Assembly: GCA_041581635.1 (NCBI GenBank)
Contig: JBFICW010000042.1
Span: 1-16,071, forward strand
Source of the DNA: Porticoccus sp041581635
GTDB lineage: Bacteria; Pseudomonadota; Gammaproteobacteria; Pseudomonadales; Porticoccaceae
Direction: 5' to 3'
DNA: 16,071 bases
Position 1 is the first letter of the stretch. The number at the start of each line of letters is the position of its first letter. Below the pieces are notes generated by a model. It worked only from the letters and a program-made list of their open reading frames with translations, was not told where the DNA came from and ran no database searches. This document shows positions 1-7,132 of the stretch, piece by piece. A program made the translations under genes and the position numbers.

Positions 1-483
1 GCTCACTAAATAAAACGTCAGCGCTTTCATTGGGGTAAGCCCCATCACCAGATTGATGACCCAAAAAGGGATCACGGGAATCAACCTCAGGGTAAATAAA
101 TAAAACGAGCCATCTTTTTCTATGCCTCTATTCACAGAGACCAAATGGCTTGAAAACTTATCTTGCACCCAATCGCGGAGCAACAAACGAGACACCATAA
201 AGGCCAGCGTTGCACCCAGAGAGCTGGCAAATGACACCAATAACAACCCTGTCCATAGACCAAAAATCATTCCGGCAATAATGGTCAGCAATGCCGCACC
301 AGGTAATGACAAACCCGCGGCAACGACGTAAATAACAAAGTACACCAGTGCTGTTGCCTGAGGTTGTTCTCGATAAATATCCTGGAAAAAACCAAGGCTA
401 AGGTACTTCTCTCCGTCAAAAATAAGGTAGGCGCCAACAATCAGCACTATAACTATTAGGAGGGAAATTTTTTTTGCCGGCAT
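1..483 (-). CDS. TVP38/TMEM64 (DedA/VTT-type) membrane protein, partial
   Basis: Inner-membrane protein of the TVP38/TMEM64 branch of the DedA (VTT-domain) superfamily. Reading the minus strand from the ATG at 483 gives 161 codons with no stop, so the C-terminal end lies beyond base 1. The ATG follows GGAG at five bases, which supports this start. Seen: a hydrophobic N-terminal segment at residues 6-22, a second at about 46-60, a Gly-rich hydrophobic stretch around 62-100 containing AGMIFG (70-75), and the family signature with F130, R133, P136, P139 and F140, followed by another hydrophobic segment. In known members the VTT domain forms re-entrant loops and is linked to lipid scrambling or solute movement; the substrate here cannot be told. 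It is divergent from ppk across a 173-base intergenic region. Family assignment is fairly sure, function is not. Confidence 0.85.
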   Translation of the reverse strand, partial: MPAKKISLLIVIVLIVGAYLIFDGEKYLSLGFFQDIYREQPQATALVYFVIYVVAAGLSLPGAALLTIIAGMIFGLWTGLLLVSFASSLGATLAFMVSRLLLRDWVQDKFSSHLVSVNRGIEKDGSFYLFTLRLIPVIPFWVINLVMGLTPMKALTFYLVS

Positions 484-570
484 CGTGGCTCCGTTCTTTG
501 TGTTTTTATTATCAAGCGCTTAGAGCTGTTTTTGTGTCATCGGTTCAATATTGTGAGTTCTTAATGGTGT

Positions 571-604
571 CCGTCATAAAAATGACCAAACATTGCAATA
601 TATC
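571..604 (+). promoter_or_regulatory. Possible Pho box and -10 element upstream of ppk
   Basis: CCGTCATAAAAATGACCA (571-588) resembles the 18-bp PhoB box built from two CTGTCA-type half sites. The first half fits well (CCGTCATAAA), the second (ATGACCA) weakly. Ten bases after it comes TATATC (599-604), which fits a PhoB-activated promoter where the box replaces the -35 element. The same stretch holds the inverted repeat GTCAT-AAAA-ATGAC (573-586), which could belong to another regulator. A factor-independent alternative is TTGTGA (551-556) with CATAAA (575-580), spacing 18. PhoB control of ppk is known in several gammaproteobacteria; here it is inferred from pattern only. Confidence 0.35.
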
Positions 605-656
605 AGGGTGAGAATGGAGTTTTTACTCGAATTTTTCGATTCAGGACACTGACAAG

Positions 657-2774
657 ATGCGAAAACCATCGCCCCAAATGGAAGATCAAAAAACAACTAT
701 GGCCGAAGAAGAGATCAATATTAATAGCTCTGAGTATTTCATCAACCGTCATATCAGTTTGATGCAATTCAATTTGCGCGTGCTCGAACAAGCCTTGAAT
801 GAAAATTATCCGTTACTGGAACGGTTTCAGTTTCTAATGATTTTCAACAGTAATATGGATGAGTTTTTTGAGATTCGTATTGCAGGTCTAAGACGGCAGG
901 TCAGCTTTGCTCGGGAAACCGTCAATATTGACGGGATGCGCCCACAAGATGTCTTGCAAACCCTCAGCGAACAAATAAAGCTCGCCATTGAAAAGCAATA
1001 TTACATTCTCAACGATGTTTTACTGCCTACGCTTAAGCGCAATAAAGTTCGGATTCTCAATCATCCAGACTGGAACAATAAAATCGCTCGCTGGGCAGAA
1101 AACTATTTCCGTAGCCAGGTCATGCCCATTATCAGCCCCATCGGGCTGGATCCCGCCCACCCATTTCCTCGACTGGTCAATAAAAGTCTAAATTTTATCG
1201 TCTCTCTGGAGGGGAAAGATGCTTTCGGTCGGGACAGCGGTATGGCAATTGTGCCTGCACCAAGCTCCCTGCCACGTCTTTTCAAAGTTCCCCCTGAACT
1301 CTACTCGGATGGCGATAATTTTGTACTACTTTCATCACTGATTGATGCACATATTGACGATCTGTTTAATGGTATGACTACAACTGGGTGTTATCAATTC
1401 CGTATCACCCGAGATGCCGACCTGGATTTAAATGCAGCAGAAGTCGAGGATATTGCCAGAGCACTTCGGGGTGAATTACACACTCGCCGGTTTGGCAGTG
1501 CCGTACGCCTGGAAGTCGACAAAAATTGTCCTGACGATCTGGTTTCTTTTCTACTCGATCAATACAACCTGACGGAAGACGAACTTTATCGGGTAGATGG
1601 CCCCGTCAATTTGGGCCGAATGGTGCAATTAAAAGATATGCTGGATCGTCCAGATTTAATCTTTCCACCCTTTACACCCTCAATTCCAAAGTCTTTACGT
1701 GTCAAAGATATCAACATGTTCGACATTATCCAGAGGGAAGATATTCTTCTGAAATACCCTTTTCAGTCGTTCACCCCCATCATCGATCTACTCCGGCAAG
1801 CTGCCAAAGATCCCTGTGTTCTATCAATTAAAATGACGCTATACCGCACAGGAGCCTCATCAGAAATCGTCGATGCACTGCTAGAGTCTGCTCGTGCAGG
1901 GAAAGAGGTGACCGTGGTGATAGAGCTGCGAGCTCGCTTTGATGAAGAGGCAAATTTGCAACTGGCAACCCACCTTCAAGAAGCTGGCGCCGTGGTCACC
2001 TATGGCGTAGTTGGCTACAAAACCCATGCCAAAGCCTTGCTTATTGTAAGGCGAGAAGGCAATCAATTACGCCGCTATGTACATTTGGGAACCGGAAATT
2101 ATCACTCTGGAAATGCTCGTCTTTACACGGATTACAGCCTTCTTACAGCTGATCCCGACCTCTGTAGCGATGTGCACAAAATCTTTCAGCAGCTCACAGG
2201 CATGGGCAAGGCAGAGCGAATCAAAAAACTATTTAGCGCTCCTTTTACCTTGAAAAAAAACTTGCTTCGATTAATAGAGGCGGAAGCCAATGCCGCCCGC
2301 GATGGAAAGGACGCACATATCATCATCAAGGTTAATGCCATAACCGAACCCAAGGTCATCACAGCCCTATACGAAGCCAGTAACGCAGGGGTAAAAATTG
2401 ATTTAATTCTTCGGGGGATGTGCTGTTTACGTCCAGGTATCCCCGGGGTTTCGGACAACATCCGGGTTCGCTCGATTGTTGGGCGTTTTCTCGAACACTC
2501 ACGGGTATACTATTTTCACAATGCATCACCCCATATCTTTTGTTCCAGCGCCGATGTGATGGAGCGAAACCTAATGCACAGAGTGGAAATTTGCTTTCCT
2601 ATTCTCAACGCTCGACTACAAGCCAGAATCAGAAATGACTTACAAATATACTTGATGGACAACTCTCAAAGCTGGGAGCTTCAATCTGATGGAAATTATT
2701 TACTCAATGCACCGGGAGAGGGCGAGGAACGACGTACTGCACAAATGGAATTACTCGAAAAAATGGCCGATTAG
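657..2774 (+). CDS. ppk: Polyphosphate kinase 1
   Basis: Cytoplasmic or membrane-associated PPK1, which reversibly polymerises the gamma-phosphate of ATP into inorganic polyphosphate. The 705 residues fit the family and resemble the Pseudomonas enzyme along the whole length. Domains in order: N-terminal helical domain (about 25-130, with YFINRHISLMQFNLRVLEQA), head domain (about 135-335), then two phospholipase-D-like C-terminal domains. The autophosphorylated histidine is H457 in KTHAKALL. H476 lies 19 residues later in HLGTGNYH, the same spacing as E. coli H435/H454. A third conserved histidine, H614, sits in FLEHSRVYYF. The start at 657 is favoured by AGGA ten bases upstream; the later ATGs at 678 and 699 lack a ribosome-binding site. 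The residues before about 25 look unstructured. The gene is convergent with ppx, and the stop codons overlap. Confidence 0.97.
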   Translation: MRKPSPQMEDQKTTMAEEEININSSEYFINRHISLMQFNLRVLEQALNENYPLLERFQFLMIFNSNMDEFFEIRIAGLRRQVSFARETVNIDGMRPQDVLQTLSEQIKLAIEKQYYILNDVLLPTLKRNKVRILNHPDWNNKIARWAENYFRSQVMPIISPIGLDPAHPFPRLVNKSLNFIVSLEGKDAFGRDSGMAIVPAPSSLPRLFKVPPELYSDGDNFVLLSSLIDAHIDDLFNGMTTTGCYQFRITRDADLDLNAAEVEDIARALRGELHTRRFGSAVRLEVDKNCPDDLVSFLLDQYNLTEDELYRVDGPVNLGRMVQLKDMLDRPDLIFPPFTPSIPKSLRVKDINMFDIIQREDILLKYPFQSFTPIIDLLRQAAKDPCVLSIKMTLYRTGASSEIVDALLESARAGKEVTVVIELRARFDEEANLQLATHLQEAGAVVTYGVVGYKTHAKALLIVRREGNQLRRYVHLGTGNYHSGNARLYTDYSLLTADPDLCSDVHKIFQQLTGMGKAERIKKLFSAPFTLKKNLLRLIEAEANAARDGKDAHIIIKVNAITEPKVITALYEASNAGVKIDLILRGMCCLRPGIPGVSDNIRVRSIVGRFLEHSRVYYFHNASPHIFCSSADVMERNLMHRVEICFPILNARLQARIRNDLQIYLMDNSQSWELQSDGNYLLNAPGEGEERRTAQMELLEKMAD

Positions 2775-4282
2775 CGCTCATAAAACTGTAACTTGAATCC
2801 AATTTTTTTAAGATATTGCTGTTCTGAAACAAGTGCCGCACTGGTCAGCGGGTTTCGCGCTAACCACCCCCCAGTAAAGAATAAGGTGATTTTGGAGTCC
2901 CCCACCTGAGTGGTAAAGATTGGAGCGCCGTCAACTGACACCACATATTTAAACAATGCGGCAAGACGCATCAAAACACACAACTGCTGTAAACGAGCAA
3001 GCTGGTGGCCTTGATACTGATCAAAATCAGCCACAGGAAACTTCTGCCGATGACTACGAACTAACAGCCCCATAATTCGTTGCTCCTTCTTACTGAAGCC
3101 GGGTAAATCAGAATGCGTAATCAGGTATTGTCCATGTTTGTGAAACTGGCTATGAGCTATGCTCAGACCAACCTCGTGAAGCTTGGCCGCCCAGCGCAGT
3201 AGCCCCCGGTCAGCATCACCCAAACACCACGCTTTTGACACAGCATCAAATAACCGCAAGGCCATGCCTTCTACTTGTTCAGCATTTTGTTGATCCACTT
3301 CACTTCGCTGCATTAATGCCAATACGGTTCGCTCTCTAACATCCTCATGCTCCAGGCGACCCAGCATGTCATAAGCGACCCCTTCCCTGAGTGCGCCCGA
3401 CGAAGTCTGCATGCTATTAATGCCCAAGGTGTCAAAGATTGCACTGATAATCGCTATACCTGGCACAATCACATGTCGGCGACGATCACTAAGCCCATCC
3501 AGCTCTGGCAGTTCATCAACACGGCTACTTTTCAACAGCATTTTTCGTAGCTTACTCAGCCCCGCCGCAGTAATTCCTTCCCGGCTTAAACCCTGCCCGA
3601 CCAGCACTTGCTCAACAGTCCGCATGGTGCCCGATGAACCCACAGCATTTCCCCAACCATATTTTTTAAATGGTTTACGAATGGCAAGCACCTCCTGACA
3701 TGCGGCACCATAGGCTTTCTCGTAGCACTTTTGAGAAATTTTTCCACCTTTGAAAAACTGATCTCTATACGTGACACAACCCATGTGAAGGCTTTCTCTC
3801 AATCTTGATTCAAAACGCTGACCAATGACCAATTCTGTACTACCACCTCCGATGTCGATAACTAACCGTGCGTCATCATCATCTGCCAGTGTATGAGCCA
3901 CCCCCAGATAAACCAGCCGCGCCTCTTCGCGACCTGAAATCACCTCAATAGGATGACCAATCAACATTTCTGCTGGTCGAATAAATTCATCGGCATTTTT
4001 TGCTGCTCGCAGGGCATTGGTGCCAACCACGCGAACCTGATCTGGGTTGAGCGTATCGAGCACTTGCCTAAAACGAGACAAACAGGAAAGACCTCGAGCC
4101 ATTGCGTCGAGGTTTAGTCGGTGCCGATCCATCTCTGCAGCCAATTGGACCCTTTCTGAAAACTGCTCTATAGGCCGAATCTCGTTATGATTAATACGGG
4201 CAACAATCATATGAAAACTATTCGAACCCAGGTCAATTGCCGCTAGCGTCCTTCCGTGATCGTTACTCAGAGCACTATCCAA
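2771..4282 (-). CDS. ppx: Exopolyphosphatase (Ppx/GppA family)
   Basis: Processively removes terminal phosphate from polyphosphate; Ppx/GppA relatives also hydrolyse pppGpp. The 503-residue protein begins with the ASKHA phosphate-1 motif AAIDLGSNSFHM (residues 14-25). It contains the phosphate-2 motif DIGGGSTELVIG and GSSGTMRTVEQV, and ends in the HD-like helical domain (KLHEVGLSIAHSQFHKHG) typical of long Ppx. Its closest remembered match is Pseudomonas Ppx. The start is not ATG: the frame opens at TTG (4282-4280), and the first in-frame ATG comes at residue 25, after the essential motif. A GGGAG lies 18 bases before the TTG, rather far; an ATT at 4291-4289 would be better spaced, so the start is uncertain by a few residues. 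It is divergent from trxA, and its stop overlaps that of ppk with no room for a terminator between them. Confidence 0.96.
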   Translation of the reverse strand: MDSALSNDHGRTLAAIDLGSNSFHMIVARINHNEIRPIEQFSERVQLAAEMDRHRLNLDAMARGLSCLSRFRQVLDTLNPDQVRVVGTNALRAAKNADEFIRPAEMLIGHPIEVISGREEARLVYLGVAHTLADDDDARLVIDIGGGSTELVIGQRFESRLRESLHMGCVTYRDQFFKGGKISQKCYEKAYGAACQEVLAIRKPFKKYGWGNAVGSSGTMRTVEQVLVGQGLSREGITAAGLSKLRKMLLKSSRVDELPELDGLSDRRRHVIVPGIAIISAIFDTLGINSMQTSSGALREGVAYDMLGRLEHEDVRERTVLALMQRSEVDQQNAEQVEGMALRLFDAVSKAWCLGDADRGLLRWAAKLHEVGLSIAHSQFHKHGQYLITHSDLPGFSKKEQRIMGLLVRSHRQKFPVADFDQYQGHQLARLQQLCVLMRLAALFKYVVSVDGAPIFTTQVGDSKITLFFTGGWLARNPLTSAALVSEQQYLKKIGFKLQFYER

Positions 4283-4344
4283 CTTATTAATTTTTGTGTT
4301 CTCCCGTTCTCAAACCAAACTAACGAGTAAATTTCTTAGAGAGT

Positions 4345-4374
4345 TTGTTCCTCACCCGATCCGAGTGCTATCAT
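4345..4374 (+). promoter_or_regulatory. Likely sigma-70 promoter of trxA
   Basis: TTGTTC (4345-4350) and TATCAT (4369-4374) are 18 bases apart. The -10 is preceded by TG one base away (TGCTATCAT), the extended -10 form. Transcription would begin near 4381, about 50 bases before the trxA ATG. This is the best match in the 149-base ppx-trxA intergenic region. I saw no equally good promoter for ppx on the other strand. Confidence 0.45.
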
Positions 4375-4431
4375 TTGGTTTATTCTACCCCTGTACTATT
4401 GAATTCACATTAACCTGGAGACTCCCCGCCC

Positions 4432-4758
4432 ATGAGCGACAATATCGTTCACGTAACCGATGCCGGTTTTGCAAGTGATGTACTTGGAACTGATCTGCCT
4501 GTTCTGGTTGATTTCTGGGCCGCCTGGTGTGGCCCCTGTAAAATGATCGCGCCTATTTTGGATGAACTCGCCGAAGAATATGCCGGCAAGGTTAAAATCT
4601 GCAAAATGGATGTAGATGCCAACCCTGAGACCCCAGCTAAGTTCAATGTACGTGGTATTCCAACACTCATTCTTTTTAAAGATGGCAATATTGAAGCCAC
4701 CAAAGTGGGTGCGCTTTCAAAAACCCAATTGGTTGAATTTATCGACGCCAGCCTTTAA
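4432..4758 (+). CDS. trxA: Thioredoxin 1
   Basis: Small cytoplasmic dithiol reductase that supplies electrons to ribonucleotide reductase, methionine sulfoxide reductase and other targets, and is recharged by thioredoxin reductase. The 108-residue single thioredoxin fold has the canonical FWAAWCGPCKM active site (C33, C36), the buried acidic D27 and the cis-proline loop at GIPTL (P77). The length matches E. coli TrxA. The ATG at 4432 follows GGAG (4417-4420) at 11 bases, and there is no secretion signal. The gene stands just upstream of rho in the same direction, as in E. coli and Pseudomonas. A stem-loop follows the stop, but rho appears to have its own promoter, so co-transcription may be partial. 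Confidence 0.98.
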   Translation: MSDNIVHVTDAGFASDVLGTDLPVLVDFWAAWCGPCKMIAPILDELAEEYAGKVKICKMDVDANPETPAKFNVRGIPTLILFKDGNIEATKVGALSKTQLVEFIDASL

Positions 4759-4769
4759 TACGTCTCTTT

Positions 4770-4808
4770 GCGGTAGTACTGAAAGGTACTGCCGCAACGG
4801 TTGTTGCG
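4770..4808 (+). promoter_or_regulatory. Two overlapping RNA hairpins downstream of trxA
   Basis: GCGGTAGTAC (4770-4779) pairs with GTACTGCCGC (4786-4795) over ten positions, one of them a G-U wobble, around a six-base loop. CGCAAC (4793-4798) pairs with GTTGCG (4803-4808) around a GGTT loop. The two share bases 4793-4795, so they cannot both form fully. Neither is followed by a run of T, so this is not a standard intrinsic terminator. It could protect or define the trxA mRNA 3' end. The second hairpin also covers the -35 element of the proposed rho promoter. Confidence 0.5.
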
Positions 4809-4832
4809 CTTTCAATAAGGCCCGCCTATACT
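4804..4832 (+). promoter_or_regulatory. Likely sigma-70 promoter of rho
   Basis: TTGCGC (4804-4809) and TATACT (4827-4832) are exactly 17 bases apart, a good fit to sigma-70. Transcription would start near 4839-4840 and give a leader of about 130 bases before the rho start codon. That agrees with rho being transcribed from its own promoter after trxA in E. coli. Confidence 0.5.
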
Positions 4833-4849
4833 TGGCGAAAATTACGTCG

Positions 4850-4909
4850 ATGTGCGTCAACGCACACAACATTCCAAAAACTTCAACAACCCCTTCCGGA
4901 AACCAATAA
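4850..4909 (+). other. Possible leader ORF (19 codons) upstream of rho
   Basis: An ATG at 4850 opens a 19-codon frame (MCVNAHNIPK...) ending at TAA 4907-4909, wholly inside the predicted rho leader. E. coli rho is also preceded by a short leader frame, rhoL, but I see no sequence similarity. The upstream GGCGA is a poor ribosome-binding site. It may be chance. If translated, it would cover part of the C-rich region and affect Rho access. Confidence 0.2.
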
Positions 4910-4957
4910 GCAATCCTAACCGGCAGGCTGCCAACCCCAATTCTCAACAACATTATT
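4861..4957 (+). promoter_or_regulatory. C-rich, G-poor rho leader (candidate rut region)
   Basis: By hand count these 97 bases hold about 35 C and 9 G, with many YC dinucleotides and little obvious pairing. This is the composition bound by Rho at rut sites. E. coli rho is known to limit its own transcription by Rho-dependent termination in the leader. The composition and position suggest the same here; the functional claim is inference. Confidence 0.4.
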
Positions 4958-4969
4958 ATGTCTGTATTT

Positions 4970-6229
4970 ATGAACCTAACTGAACTGAAAACCAAACCCA
5001 TTGATGAACTTTTAAAAATTGCAGCCGATATCGGGCTCGACAACCTCGCCCGCTCTCGAAAACAAGATGTCATCTTCAGCATCCTCAAGCGCCACGCCAA
5101 GAGTGGTGAAGATATTTACGGTGATGGTGTACTCGAAATACTCCCTGATGGTTTTGGCTTCCTTAGATCAGCAGACAGCTCCTACTTGGCAGGGCCTGAT
5201 GATATTTATGTATCCCCAAGCCAAATCAGGCGCTTTAACCTAAGAACGGGTGACAGTATTTCCGGAAAGATTCGCCCACCGAAGGAAGGCGAACGCTACT
5301 TCGCCATGTTAAAACTGGATGAGATTAACTTCGATAAGCCAGAAAATGCACGTAATAAAATTCTATTTGAAAACCTAACACCGTTGTTTCCTGACGAACG
5401 CTTAGTACTGGAAACTGGCAACCGCTCAACAGAAGATCTGACCGGTCGTATCATTGACCTGATCTCGCCTATCGGTAAGGGACAGCGCGGCCTGATTGTT
5501 GCGCCACCCAAAGCCGGTAAAACCATTCTGATGCAGCATACCGCACAAGCGATCATTCGGAATAATCCCGAATGTTACATTATTGTCCTGCTGATTGACG
5601 AACGTCCGGAAGAAGTAACGGAAATGCAGCGCTCTGTCCGCGGAGAAGTCATCGCATCCACGTTTGATGAGCCACCTTCACGCCATGTTCAGGTGGCTGA
5701 TATGGTTATCGAAAAAGCAAAACGCTTGGTTGAACACAAGAAAGATGTGGTCATTCTGCTTGATTCTATTACTCGCTTAGCCCGAGCCTACAACACTGTT
5801 CAACCCTCTTCAGGCAAGGTGTTAACGGGTGGTGTTGATGCACATGCACTGGAACGGCCTAAGCGCTTCTTTGGTGCAGCACGAAATATCGAACAGGGTG
5901 GAAGCCTGACCATCGTGGCCACAGCACTTGTAGAGACTGGCTCCAAAATGGATGAAGTGATCTACGAAGAATTTAAAGGTACTGGCAACCTGGAACTACA
6001 CCTAGATCGCAAGGTTGCGGAAAAACGCGTTTACCCTGCCATCAATATTCGCCGTTCTGGAACTCGTCGAGAAGATTTGTTAATGGGTGAGGAGGAATTA
6101 CAGCGTGTCTGGATTCTTCGAAAACTCCTGCACGGCATGGAAGATTCTGATGCCATTGAATTCCTTATCGATAAGCTAAAGGACTCTGCCACTAACGATG
6201 AGTTCTTTATGTCGATGAAACGGAAATAA
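4970..6229 (+). CDS. rho: Transcription termination factor Rho
   Basis: Hexameric RNA-dependent ATPase/helicase that ends untranslated transcripts. Domains: N-terminal helical domain (about 1-47), cold-shock RNA-binding domain (about 48-125, including DGFGFLRS and the YVSPSQIRRFNLRTG region), and RecA-like ATPase. Walker A is APPKAGKT with K184, and Walker B ends in D265 (VILLDSITRLARAY). The secondary RNA-binding Q and R loops are intact. I choose the ATG at 4970, which starts MNLTEL and gives 419 residues with numbering identical to E. coli Rho. An upstream in-frame ATG at 4958 would add four residues. Neither has a clear Shine-Dalgarno sequence, fitting an unstructured leader. No inserted domain is present, unlike in some bacterial Rho proteins. 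An intrinsic terminator follows. Confidence 0.98.
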   Translation: MNLTELKTKPIDELLKIAADIGLDNLARSRKQDVIFSILKRHAKSGEDIYGDGVLEILPDGFGFLRSADSSYLAGPDDIYVSPSQIRRFNLRTGDSISGKIRPPKEGERYFAMLKLDEINFDKPENARNKILFENLTPLFPDERLVLETGNRSTEDLTGRIIDLISPIGKGQRGLIVAPPKAGKTILMQHTAQAIIRNNPECYIIVLLIDERPEEVTEMQRSVRGEVIASTFDEPPSRHVQVADMVIEKAKRLVEHKKDVVILLDSITRLARAYNTVQPSSGKVLTGGVDAHALERPKRFFGAARNIEQGGSLTIVATALVETGSKMDEVIYEEFKGTGNLELHLDRKVAEKRVYPAINIRRSGTRREDLLMGEEELQRVWILRKLLHGMEDSDAIEFLIDKLKDSATNDEFFMSMKRK

Positions 6230-6244
6230 TTCTTTGCTTCCCAT

Positions 6245-6274
6245 AAAAAAACCCGGTTAATGCCGGGTTTTTTT
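6245..6274. terminator. Bidirectional intrinsic terminator between rho and pdxH
   Basis: CCCGG (6252-6256) and CCGGG (6263-6267) form a stem around a six-base loop, flanked by seven A on the left and seven T on the right. The A and T tracts extend the stem. Each strand has a GC hairpin followed by a U-run, so it can end rho transcripts on the plus strand and pdxH transcripts on the minus strand. Confidence 0.88.
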
Positions 6275-6321
6275 ATAATAACTGCCTATTATCTATCGCC
6301 AAATCTGACCACCCCCACAAT

Positions 6322-6957
6322 TCAAGGGGCCAACCGCGAAATCTCCCACGACTTATTGATTAATAGAAATTGAAAACGGTCGTGAAGACGGGATTCCCCC
6401 CCTTGCCAAAACTCAAACTCTTCTGGAACCACTCTGAAGCCCCCCCAAAAATCTGGCACGGGAACTTCCCCTGCTGCAAATTTTTGTTTCATCTGCATAA
6501 ATTGTGCTTCTAGTGCCTGCCTGGAATTTATTCGATTACTTTGCTTGGAAGCCCAAGCTGCCAACTGACTACCTCTGGGACGCTTTATAAAATATTTCAA
6601 CACTTCGGTCTTGGTCAGCTTTTCAGCCCGTCCGCCCACAACCACCTGCCGATCTAGCTGCACCCACGGGAATATCAGGCTCACATTGGCATTCCCCTCT
6701 ATCTCTTTGGCCTTACGGCTACCGAGGTTGGTATAAAACAGCAAGCCTTTATCATCAAAGCCTTTTAACAAAACAGTGCGCTGCCAAGGTTTTCCCTGTT
6801 CATTGACCGTCGCCAGGCACATAGCGGTAGGATCAGACAATTCAGAATCAATCGCCTGATCCATCCACAGAGAAAATTGGTCAAACGGAGATTCTGCGAG
6901 GGATTCTCGAGTTAAACGACCATATTTATATTCACGACGTGTATCTTCCAGCGACAT
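6322..6957 (-). CDS. pdxH: Pyridoxamine/pyridoxine 5'-phosphate oxidase
   Basis: FMN-dependent oxidase that converts pyridoxine or pyridoxamine 5'-phosphate to pyridoxal 5'-phosphate, the last step of de novo and salvage B6 synthesis; a cytoplasmic homodimer. The 211 residues are close to the E. coli length (218). FMN-binding residues include R60 and K65 (QRTVLLKG) and R81-K82 (GSRKAKE). The C-terminal block WGGFRVVPEEFEFWQGG continues into R190-L-H192-D193-R, and the protein ends in RLAP, as expected for the family. The start is well supported: AGGAGG lies five bases before the ATG. That Shine-Dalgarno sequence can pair with CCTCC just upstream (separate entry). PLP is the cofactor of SerC further along the window, but nothing suggests joint control. 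It is divergent from the TonB-dependent receptor gene. Confidence 0.97.
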   Translation of the reverse strand: MSLEDTRREYKYGRLTRESLAESPFDQFSLWMDQAIDSELSDPTAMCLATVNEQGKPWQRTVLLKGFDDKGLLFYTNLGSRKAKEIEGNANVSLIFPWVQLDRQVVVGGRAEKLTKTEVLKYFIKRPRGSQLAAWASKQSNRINSRQALEAQFMQMKQKFAAGEVPVPDFWGGFRVVPEEFEFWQGGESRLHDRFQFLLINKSWEISRLAP

Positions 6958-6962
6958 TTTAT

Positions 6963-6977
6963 CCTCCTGCTCGGAGG
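6963..6977 (-). promoter_or_regulatory. Hairpin covering the pdxH ribosome-binding site
   Basis: On the pdxH mRNA, CCTCC (6977-6973) and GGAGG (6967-6963) form a five-pair, GC-rich stem around the loop GAGCA. The 3' arm is the Shine-Dalgarno sequence itself. It could lower translation if the leader includes both arms. A possible -10 (TAAAAT, 6986-6981 on the minus strand) would start the RNA inside the upstream arm and abolish the hairpin, so its function depends on the true start site. Confidence 0.35.
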
Positions 6978-7132
6978 CCTATTTTAGCTCTTATCTCCCA
7001 CGTCTGCTTAGGCAATACAGGATAATTAGCATCGACTATTTTTCTGTCTCCAAATCTGTTGTTTAAATAGGTTTGGCTCGGCATTAGAATGATTCATCTA
7101 TGTCATTTCACAATGGCCGGTAGGATAAAAAT

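Noticed and set aside
122..331. 69-codon plus-strand open frame within the TVP38/DedA-like gene
   Set aside because: Antisense to a clear membrane-protein frame with the family signature; no independent support.
4717..5100. 127-codon minus-strand open frame across the trxA-rho gap
   Set aside because: It overlaps the ends of two real genes in antisense, has no ribosome-binding site or recognisable motif, and crosses the rho leader; its length follows from base composition.
7019..7037. Possible Fur box (GATAATTAGCATC) upstream of the TonB receptor
   Set aside because: Only about 9 of 19 positions match the Fur consensus and the second half does not fit, so iron control is not supported.
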